A stretch of DNA of 11,834 nt from positions 1-11,834 of the forward strand of contig CATMVR010000080.1 of the NCBI GenBank assembly GCA_950075905.1, written 5' to 3'. The position numbers were made by a program, and so were the translations under genes. Source of the stretch: an uncultured Persicitalea sp. Its GTDB lineage: Bacteria > Bacteroidota > Bacteroidia > Cytophagales > Spirosomataceae. Of the stretch, positions 6,831-11,834 are shown one piece after another; within the stretch, counting starts at the first letter, position 1, and each line of letters opens with the position of its first letter. Below the pieces are notes generated by a model that ran no database searches, was not told the origin of the DNA, and saw only the letters and a program-made list of their open reading frames with translations.

Positions 6831-7667
6831 TCAAGCTACTTCGATGATTTCTTTCTTAGGGCCGATCATGGCGGCCATTTTTGCAAAACTACTCTTTGTG
6901 GTGCAGATTATCGTGCGGGTTTTGGATAATGCGTAAATATCTACCACCGCGCCCACCATACCCTCCTGACTATCGCGGGCCAGGGGTGTCTGCTGCGTCA
7001 GCAGGCGGTGGCCGAATTGCTGTTGCAAAGATTGTTTTACTTCCTCGTCGTCCGTTGCCAGAAAAAACCGTACGGCGGGATTTTCCTCCACCAGTCGATT
7101 CATGTGGCTGACGAAGAGTTCCAACGGGGAAGACGCGATCAGGGCGGCGTGGTCGGTGCGGCGAATGTGTACGCCCACGGTATGCTCGTCAAAGGGTTCT
7201 GTCAGGGTATCTACGCGCCGCCGGATGGCCGGGGCTATTTCGTAATTGTCAAAGCTATCAAACTCATAAAACTGGTAGCAGGTAGCAATCAGCACGCGGC
7301 GGTACCGGGCGGCATCGGCCCGTAGCTGCGCGGGTGTCAGGGTGATTACATCGCTATCGAAATAGACTTTATCGTAAAACAGGCTCAGTACTTTGCGGTA
7401 CAACCCCTCGTACTGCTGAATCCAGATGTGTTTCAGGATAGGTTTCAGCATAGCTACTTTGGCCGGACCGGCCGGCGTGTAGGAGTAGCCCGTGGAGGCA
7501 AAGAGCGCTTCCAGGTCGCTGTTCAGCTCCCATTTCTTAAACCAGATCAGCTCTACCTCCGCCCCCAGGTCCCGGCCCAGCCCAAAGGCCGAGTTGAGCA
7601 CCCGCAGCCGATTACCCAGCCCTCCGTAAGGGATCAGGGTTAGGGTTGGGTTTGGGTTTGTGGCCAT
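6831..7667 (-). CDS. Fucosyltransferase-like glycosyltransferase (HIRRTDH motif)
   Basis: The 278-residue protein shows the pattern of GDP-fucose-dependent transferases of the GT11/GT23/NodZ type. An N-terminal glycine loop (IPYGGLGNRLRVLNSAFGLG, 12-31) starts the first Rossmann-like half. VGVHIRRTDH at 164-173 is the basic motif that binds the nucleotide-sugar phosphate. FFLATDDEEV is at 201-210, and VVDIYALSKTRTIICTTKSSFAKMAA at 241-266 matches the family's C-terminal Ser/Phe/Ala motif. The likely reaction is transfer of fucose, or a related GDP-deoxyhexose, to a growing glycan on the cytoplasmic face of the membrane; linkage and acceptor are unknown. The start is an ATG 36 bases after the FkbM stop codon, so the two genes are probably co-transcribed. 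No GDP-fucose synthesis gene is in the window. The donor is inferred from motifs alone. Confidence 0.75.
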   Translation of the reverse strand: MATNPNPTLTLIPYGGLGNRLRVLNSAFGLGRDLGAEVELIWFKKWELNSDLEALFASTGYSYTPAGPAKVAMLKPILKHIWIQQYEGLYRKVLSLFYDKVYFDSDVITLTPAQLRADAARYRRVLIATCYQFYEFDSFDNYEIAPAIRRRVDTLTEPFDEHTVGVHIRRTDHAALIASSPLELFVSHMNRLVEENPAVRFFLATDDEEVKQSLQQQFGHRLLTQQTPLARDSQEGMVGAVVDIYALSKTRTIICTTKSSFAKMAAMIGPKKEIIEVA

Positions 7668-7703
7668 AGGGGGGATTGGAAAATGGAAATTTTACGACTG
7701 AAT

Positions 7704-8495
7704 CTACTTTTCTCTCAATTCGGCGAAGTAGTTGGTGTAGGTAAATATCTCCATGGTTTCGCCGTAGGTGACCGGATACACACCGTCGGTTACGAGGCGG
7801 TAGAGGCGGTAATTGGGCGAAAGTATATTGACAAAATCCCGCAGAAAAACTTTGGAATCGATATTGGTCCCCCCAAACTCAAACTGAATAAACCGGATGG
7901 CGCGCTGCGCCAGCATACGGGTAGCGCCTTCGAAGACTTTCAGTTCGTGCCCTTCTACGTCAATTTTCAGAAAATCAATAAACGAAATACCACGCTCTTC
8001 GCAAAATTGATCGAGGGTAGTGAGGGATATCATCTCGTAGTTTTTCAGGGTGGTGTCGCCCAACTGCCGCGGATACACCGACGCCATGCTCGACAGCTCT
8101 TTGTCGCGGTAGAGCTTCAACTGCTCTACGGCGTTGCTAAGGCCCAGGTTTACGGCCTCGATGTTGGGGTGGGTAAGTTTGGATTTGAGCACCTCCCAGG
8201 TGGGCGTGGAGGGCTCGAAAGCGTAGATTTTCGCCCCGGGAAAAACATCTCCCAACAGATTGGAATACTCGCCCACATTGGCACCTACATCAAACAGTAC
8301 CGGCTTGGGGCTGGCTATCCGGGCTTTCAGGTTGCGGAGCAGGACCATCTCGCCGTTGGTGTTGATGTCGCCGCTTACGCCGTAGTTCATCCCGTACAGG
8401 CCCAGGTGATACAGCTTGGAGTACAAGCCCTGAAAGCCTTTTTTGCGGGCCGTAAAGTCAAGAACAGGTTTTATTAACTTGAAAAATGAATTCAT
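7704..8495 (-). CDS. FkbM family SAM-dependent methyltransferase
   Basis: With the ATG at 8495 the protein has 263 residues and the FkbM motifs in order: LFDVGANVGEYSNL at 67-80 (SAM-binding motif I), YAFEPS at 91-96, ISLTTLDQF at 156-164, FIDFLKIDVEGHELKVFEG at 172-190 (the family signature) and IQFEFGG at 203-209. The predicted role is O-methylation of a sugar hydroxyl in the polysaccharide, by analogy with other FkbM enzymes in glycan loci. A longer frame back to a TTG at 8549 exists, but its extra 18 residues look untranslated, and a promoter-like sequence overlaps it, so I chose the ATG. The gene lies 57 bases downstream of the epimerase and 36 bases upstream of the fucosyltransferase-like gene. 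Confidence 0.87.
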   Translation of the reverse strand: MNSFFKLIKPVLDFTARKKGFQGLYSKLYHLGLYGMNYGVSGDINTNGEMVLLRNLKARIASPKPVLFDVGANVGEYSNLLGDVFPGAKIYAFEPSTPTWEVLKSKLTHPNIEAVNLGLSNAVEQLKLYRDKELSSMASVYPRQLGDTTLKNYEMISLTTLDQFCEERGISFIDFLKIDVEGHELKVFEGATRMLAQRAIRFIQFEFGGTNIDSKVFLRDFVNILSPNYRLYRLVTDGVYPVTYGETMEIFTYTNYFAELREK

Positions 8496-8546
8496 GAATT
8501 GGTTGTAGGACTGGGAATCAAAAGTAAGGAAGATACCATTGCGGCA

Positions 8547-8576
8547 CAAAGATCACCGCTGCAACCTCTCTATCAA
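8547..8576 (-). promoter_or_regulatory. Candidate promoter for the FkbM gene
   Basis: The minus strand carries TTG (8576-8574), 19 bases, then GATCTTTG (8554-8547). This fits the Bacteroidota layout TTG-N19-TAnnTTTG with one mismatch (G for the first T). It overlaps the epimerase stop codon and would give a leader of about 45 bases before the ATG at 8495. It may be an internal promoter inside the cluster. Confidence 0.35.
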
Positions 8577-9653
8577 TATACTGGCGATACGCCCGGCGGC
8601 ATGTCCGTCCCACAGCGGTGGTATAGTCCCCTGCTTGGCCCGGCCATCCAATGTATCCACTACGTAACGATGCACGGTGTCAGGATCAAGGTCTTGCAAC
8701 AGGTAGTTGGTACCTAGTTCCACGGTCACGGGTCGCTCGGTACTATCCCGAAAGGTGAGGCAGGGAATCTGCAGGTAGGTAGTTTCTTCCTGAATGCCTC
8801 CCGAATCGGTAATGATCAGGCGGGCGTGCTGCATCAGGTGCAAAAATTCCAGGTAGCCCTGCGGCTCCATCAGGTGCAGATGGGGTACCCCTTCCAGCTC
8901 GGTCAGCAGGCCGTATTTTTCCATATTGGCCCGCGTACGGGGATGCATCGGAAACAGCACCGTACGCAGCTGCGCGGTATTTTTTGCAATCTGCACAATA
9001 CTCCTCAGCCCTTCTTCCTGATCCACATTGGCAGGACGGTGCATGGTCATGAGCACGTATGAGCCGGGAGTTAACCCCTGATCCGCAAGCAGCGTAAGTT
9101 CTTTGGCCTTTTGTTGGTAATGCACCAGAGAATCAATCATGACATTGCCCACAAAAAACACTTTTTCGTCGGGCACGTTCTCCGCCGCCAGATTGTCCAG
9201 GCCCGCCTGTTCGGTCACAAAGAGGTAGTCCGATATACTATCCGTCAGGATGCGGTTGATCTCCTCGGGCATGGTACGGTCACCACTGCGCAGGCCGGCC
9301 TCTACGTGAACCACGGGCACGTGCTCCTTCACAGCCACCAGCGCGCAGGCTAGCGTGGAAGTCACATCGCCCACCACCAACACCGCGTCAGGCTTTTCTT
9401 CCTGCAAAATAGGCTCAAACGCCAGCATGATCCGGGCCGTCTGCTGGGAATGGCTCCCCCCGCCGATGCCCAGAAAGTAGTGGGGCGTGGGCAACCCCAG
9501 CTGGTCAAAAAACACCTCCGACATGCGGCTGTCGTAGTGCTGACCGGTATGAACAATTTTGGATTGAAGGCCAGGATACTCCAAAAAGGCCCGGTGCAGG
9601 GGAGCTACTTTCATGAAATTGGGCCGGGCACCCACAATGCTGAGAATTTTCAA
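8553..9653 (-). CDS. wecB: UDP-N-acetylglucosamine 2-epimerase, non-hydrolysing
   Basis: This enzyme interconverts UDP-GlcNAc and UDP-ManNAc in the cytoplasm, supplying ManNAc or ManNAcA units for surface polysaccharide. At 366 residues it has normal family length. Motifs, numbered from the chosen start: KILSIVGARPNFMK at 2-15, TGQHYD at 36-41, VVGDVTST at 93-100, HVEAGLRSGDRTMPEEINR at 116-134, TMHRPANV at 203-210, PMHPRT at 235-240, and ITDSGGIQEE at 281-290, followed by FRDSTERPVT at 301-310. The catalytic acidic and His positions of the family all appear present. The start is a TTG at 9653, because homologues begin MKILSIVGARPNF. A second TTG at 9674 would add seven residues, but it overlaps a consensus -7 box. 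This is the first gene of the minus-strand cluster and is divergent from the plus-strand glycosyltransferase. Confidence 0.93.
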   Translation of the reverse strand: MKILSIVGARPNFMKVAPLHRAFLEYPGLQSKIVHTGQHYDSRMSEVFFDQLGLPTPHYFLGIGGGSHSQQTARIMLAFEPILQEEKPDAVLVVGDVTSTLACALVAVKEHVPVVHVEAGLRSGDRTMPEEINRILTDSISDYLFVTEQAGLDNLAAENVPDEKVFFVGNVMIDSLVHYQQKAKELTLLADQGLTPGSYVLMTMHRPANVDQEEGLRSIVQIAKNTAQLRTVLFPMHPRTRANMEKYGLLTELEGVPHLHLMEPQGYLEFLHLMQHARLIITDSGGIQEETTYLQIPCLTFRDSTERPVTVELGTNYLLQDLDPDTVHRYVVDTLDGRAKQGTIPPLWDGHAAGRIASILIERLQR

Positions 9654-9670
9654 AAGCGCGTTCTTTTTTT

Positions 9671-9679
9671 GCAAAAGTA
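9671..9679 (-). promoter_or_regulatory. Candidate -7 box for the epimerase cluster
   Basis: The minus strand reads TACTTTTGC (9679-9671), an exact TAnnTTTGC. Transcription would begin near 9665, leaving a leader of about a dozen bases before the TTG at 9653 and excluding the TTG at 9674 as a start. No TTG stands at normal -33 spacing; the nearest is only 12 bases upstream. Confidence 0.4.
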
Positions 9680-9748
9680 ACGAAAGCCCATCAAAACCCG
9701 ATTCTGTCTTCTCCGCAGAACCCTCCGCTACTTTTTTATATTATGCCG

Positions 9749-9756
9749 TATCTTTG
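9749..9756 (+). promoter_or_regulatory. Candidate -7 box for the plus-strand glycosyltransferase
   Basis: TATCTTTG matches TAnnTTTG exactly and lies 62 bases before the ATG at 9819, implying a leader of about 55 bases. The sequence upstream is T-rich (9731-9740) but has no clear TTG. Together with the box at 9671-9679 it makes the 165-base divergent gap a two-way promoter region. Confidence 0.4.
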
Positions 9757-9818
9757 TCGCCATAAGGAGTGCTGTAAAGCCAGAAACCACTTGCTATCTG
9801 CTCCAAATCAAGGTTAAA

Positions 9819-10715
9819 ATGCCCGAAATTCTTGCCCCCATTGTTGTTTTTTGTTACAACCGTCCGCAGCACCTGCGGCAGACGTTCGAGGCGTTACAGC
9901 GCAATCCGATGGCGGCTCAAAGTACCCTGATTGTATTTTCTGATGGAGCAAAAAATGCGCAGGACGCACCTCTGGTAGAGCAGGTACGGGCGGTGATTGC
10001 CGAGAAAAAGGGATTCCAAAACATACAGGTGCACGCCAGCTCCGTAAACAAGGGCCTGGCGCGGTCGGTGATCGAGGGCGTAAGTGAGGTAGTAACTACG
10101 TACGGAAAAGTAATCGTGCTGGAAGACGACATGCTGTGTACCTCCGACTTTCTGGACTACATGAATGCCGCCCTGACTACCTATCAGGATCGAAAGGACA
10201 TATTCTCGGTCACAGGCTATACGCCCCCCTTTGCGCTACCTGATGGCTATACGGAAGAGGTATACCTGGCTCCCCGGGCCAGCTCCTGGGGCTGGGGTAC
10301 CTGGCAGGACCGCTGGCAACAGGCCGACTGGCAGGTCAGTAACTTTGCACAAATCAAAAGCAGCGATCAGCAGATTGCCAACCTCAACCGGGGGGGCAAC
10401 GACCTGTGGCCCATGCTGGTAAAGCAGCAGCGCGGTATCATCGACTCCTGGGCCATCCGCTGGACGTTTGCCCAGGCGCAGCACCATGCCTGGGGGCTGT
10501 ACCCGGTGCGCTCCAAGATCCAGAACATCGGCACCGACGGCAGCGGCACCAACTTTACGTTCAGTACCGGGGCTTACGGCCAGGAGCTATCGGAAGGCAT
10601 GCCTCGTCTCACCCCCAACCTGCAACCCAATCCGGCCGTAATAGAGGCATTCAGAAAGTACTACCAGTTGCCCTTAAAAGTAAGAATCAAAAATCTGTTG
10701 AAGTACGGGATATAA
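9819..10715 (+). CDS. Glycosyltransferase, GT-A fold (GT2/GNT-I-like)
   Basis: The 298-residue protein opens with IVVFCYNRPQHLRQTFEAL (8-26), the typical first strand of GT-A transferases. IVFSDGAKN (38-46), VNKGLARSVIEGV (76-88) and VIVLEDDMLCTSDFLDYMN (98-116) follow; LEDDM holds the DxD-like metal and nucleotide-sugar site. RASSWGWGTWQDRW at 153-166 and DSWAIRW at 209-215 are Trp-rich acceptor-side motifs seen in a group of Bacteroidota and cyanobacterial transferases. NIGTDGSGTN at 236-245 closes the domain. It has no membrane segment, so it is cytosolic or peripheral. It probably adds one sugar to the lipid-linked repeat unit; donor and acceptor are not readable. AAGG stands a few bases before the ATG and may be a weak ribosome binding site. 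It is the first gene of the plus-strand cluster, with the next gene 30 bases on. Confidence 0.85.
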   Translation: MPEILAPIVVFCYNRPQHLRQTFEALQRNPMAAQSTLIVFSDGAKNAQDAPLVEQVRAVIAEKKGFQNIQVHASSVNKGLARSVIEGVSEVVTTYGKVIVLEDDMLCTSDFLDYMNAALTTYQDRKDIFSVTGYTPPFALPDGYTEEVYLAPRASSWGWGTWQDRWQQADWQVSNFAQIKSSDQQIANLNRGGNDLWPMLVKQQRGIIDSWAIRWTFAQAQHHAWGLYPVRSKIQNIGTDGSGTNFTFSTGAYGQELSEGMPRLTPNLQPNPAVIEAFRKYYQLPLKVRIKNLLKYGI

Positions 10716-10745
10716 CCTCCATGCTTCGCCATAAAACCCATCGCT

Positions 10746-11555
10746 ATGTTTTGGCTCCGTCAGCTACTCAAAGAACCTTATAATGCCCTCCGTACCAGCC
10801 GGGGTCGCGAGTTTATGCGCCTGCTCTGGCACTATGGCGACCGCCCGAGACACCGGCAAACAGAGGTAACTTTCGGCAAGTACCATTTGCGGGTACCCGA
10901 TACCATGTCGTTTCTTTTTCAGCATCAGGAAATCTTTGCGGATGAGTTTTACTACTTCCAGACCAATCAGGAGCGGCCCGTGATTCTGGACTGCGGGGCC
11001 AATATCGGCATGAGCGTGCTGTATTTTAAAGAGCTGTACCCGCAGGCCCGCATTACCGCCTTCGAGGCCGAAGCCGGCATTGCCGCCCTGCTGCGCCAGA
11101 ATCTGCAAAACAACGATATCCAGAATGTGGATATCATTGACAAAGCCGTCTGGATCAATGAGGAGGGCGTGCTGTTTGGCAGCGAAGCCGCCGATTCCTC
11201 CTCCATTTATTCGGAAAGTAGCGCTAAAAAAAGGGTTCCGTCTGTACGCCTCCGCGACTACCTCCTGGCCCAAGAGCGCATTGATTTTCTGAAAATCGAC
11301 ATCGAAGGGGCCGAAATAGAGGTACTGGAAGACTGCCGCGATGCGCTGGGCCACGTGCAGAATCTGTTCGTAGAGTTCCACTCCTACCTCGACCACCCGC
11401 AGTCGCTGGCGAGCGTGATAAAAGTTTTTGAAGAAAACGGCTTTCGGTACTACGTGGATACCAATCAGCACCGCAAGCGCCCCTTCGTGACGCACCGCTA
11501 CCGGGGCAACGACGTCATGGATCTGCAACTGAATATTTTCGGCTGGCGACCCTGA
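10746..11555 (+). CDS. FkbM family SAM-dependent methyltransferase (second copy)
   Basis: The 269-residue protein has the FkbM order of motifs: VILDCGANIGMSVLYF at 79-94 (SAM loop), ITAFEAEAG at 103-111, VPSVRLRDYL at 164-173, IDFLKIDIEGAEIEVLED at 179-196 and LFVEFHS at 207-213. Its first 50 residues contain a basic stretch (RPRHRQ) of unknown role. The predicted role is sugar O-methylation in the same polysaccharide as the first FkbM enzyme. The two differ clearly in sequence (CGANIGMS against VGANVGEYS, DIEGAEIEVL against DVEGHELKVF), so they are not a recent duplication and probably methylate different positions. It starts 30 bases after the glycosyltransferase stop, most likely in the same operon. 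A nearer ATG at 10721 is in another frame and meets a stop after 20 codons. Confidence 0.87.
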   Translation: MFWLRQLLKEPYNALRTSRGREFMRLLWHYGDRPRHRQTEVTFGKYHLRVPDTMSFLFQHQEIFADEFYYFQTNQERPVILDCGANIGMSVLYFKELYPQARITAFEAEAGIAALLRQNLQNNDIQNVDIIDKAVWINEEGVLFGSEAADSSSIYSESSAKKRVPSVRLRDYLLAQERIDFLKIDIEGAEIEVLEDCRDALGHVQNLFVEFHSYLDHPQSLASVIKVFEENGFRYYVDTNQHRKRPFVTHRYRGNDVMDLQLNIFGWRP

Positions 11556-11594
11556 ACTTGCACCTACGGGCAAAATAGTTGACAAGTCCAAAAA

Positions 11595-11625
11595 AGCCGA
11601 AAGCCGAAAGCCAATAGCCGAAAGC
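11595..11625. repeat. Heptad repeat array (AGCCNNN on plus strand)
   Basis: AGCC occurs at 11595, 11602, 11609 and 11616, exactly seven bases apart, with triplets GAA, GAA, AAT and GAA, and a partial fifth AGC at 11623. It lies 40 bases after the second FkbM stop and 18 bases before the next ATG. It is the same repeat family as 5834-5861, read on the other strand. Confidence 0.68.
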
Positions 11626-11642
11626 TCTTTGTACCTTGCAGC

Positions 11643-11834
11643 ATGATTCTCCATCTCTGTACATTTCAGCTGGAAGGCGGCGCGGGGGTAGCTGCTTCCC
11701 GCCTCAACCAGGCCCTGGGCCAGCAGGGCGTCGAAATCCGCCAGGGTGCCGAAGATCGGGTCCACGTCGCAGTAGTCCGCGACGTCGTAGCCCGCGTCCT
11801 TCTGTGGGGAGGCCATGAAAGGGCTGAGCCAGAC
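11643..11834 (+). CDS. Glycosyltransferase, N-terminal part, cut by right edge
   Basis: An ATG at 11643 opens a frame with no stop for 64 codons to the end of the window. It begins MILHLCTFQLEGGAGVAASR and continues LNQALGQQGVEIR. This is the usual start of GT-B (GT1/GT4-like) transferases: a hydrophobic first strand ending in His-Leu, then a Gly-Gly-Ala loop and a helix of the type AAxRLxxAL that carries the acceptor side. The nucleotide-sugar domain would be in the missing C-terminal half, so donor and linkage are unknown. It follows the second FkbM gene after 87 bases that hold the heptad repeat, and is likely part of the same polysaccharide cluster. Confidence 0.7.
   Translation, partial: MILHLCTFQLEGGAGVAASRLNQALGQQGVEIRQGAEDRVHVAVVRDVVARVLLWGGHERAEPD

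Noticed and set aside
7636..7662. Telomere-like run of TTAGGG/TTTGGG words
   Set aside because: It is the coding sequence for the N-terminal NPNPTLTL of the fucosyltransferase-like protein; an end of a replicon is not supported.
7683..8477. Plus-strand 264-codon open frame
   Set aside because: It is antisense to the FkbM gene, which carries the full set of family motifs.
11579..11584. TTGACA, a textbook sigma-70 -35 box before the last glycosyltransferase
   Set aside because: No -10 element stands at 16-18 bases and no TAnnTTTG at 17-23 bases; only heptad repeats follow.
10764..11816. Minus-strand 350-codon open frame
   Set aside because: It is antisense to the second FkbM gene and crosses the heptad array and the next gene's start; the sense proteins have clear motifs.

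Overview
The window looks like a piece of a Bacteroidota chromosome, most likely of the order Cytophagales. Four things suggest this: promoter-like TAnnTTTG boxes ahead of several genes, an almost complete lack of Shine-Dalgarno sequences, a large secreted SdrD-B/beta-propeller protein, and heptad repeats between genes. The genus cannot be fixed from the sequence alone. No rRNA, tRNA, CRISPR array, insertion sequence or phage gene was seen, and no gene-free stretch exceeds 300 bases.

Layout. At the left edge a minus-strand gene may just begin (1-52) and run out of the window. Positions 144-3050 (minus) encode a 968-residue exported surface protein, with two SdrD-B-type domains flanking a propeller-like region and then Ig-like domains. 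Divergent from it, on the plus strand, are a FemAB/GNAT-type acyltransferase (about 3217-4194) and a Wzx-type polysaccharide flippase (4286-5782). The flippase converges on a minus-strand cluster read from right to left: non-hydrolysing UDP-GlcNAc 2-epimerase (9653-8553), FkbM methyltransferase (8495-7704), fucosyltransferase-like enzyme (7667-6831), an intergenic stretch with twin palindromic repeats, and a DUF268 protein (6640-5864). Back-to-back with the epimerase, a plus-strand cluster starts: a GT-A glycosyltransferase (9819-10715), a second FkbM methyltransferase (10746-11555) and a glycosyltransferase cut by the right edge (11643 onward).

From about 3.2 kb onward this is a cell-surface polysaccharide locus (O-antigen, capsule or exopolysaccharide). 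The epimerase makes UDP-ManNAc. The glycosyltransferases, including the fucosyltransferase-like one, would build a repeat unit. FkbM enzymes, the DUF268 protein and the acyltransferase would decorate it, and the flippase would move the lipid-linked unit across the inner membrane. No initiating sugar-phosphate transferase, polymerase or GDP-fucose synthesis gene lies in the window; these would be outside it. The surface protein at the left is probably unrelated to the pathway.

The genes belong to known families. The less ordinary material is between them: two arrays of a period-7 AGCCNNN repeat, a pair of 23-bp hairpin repeats inside the minus-strand cluster, TAnnTTTG boxes whose positions bear on start-codon choice, and several non-ATG starts. 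I did not find convincing evidence of a new defence or mobile system.
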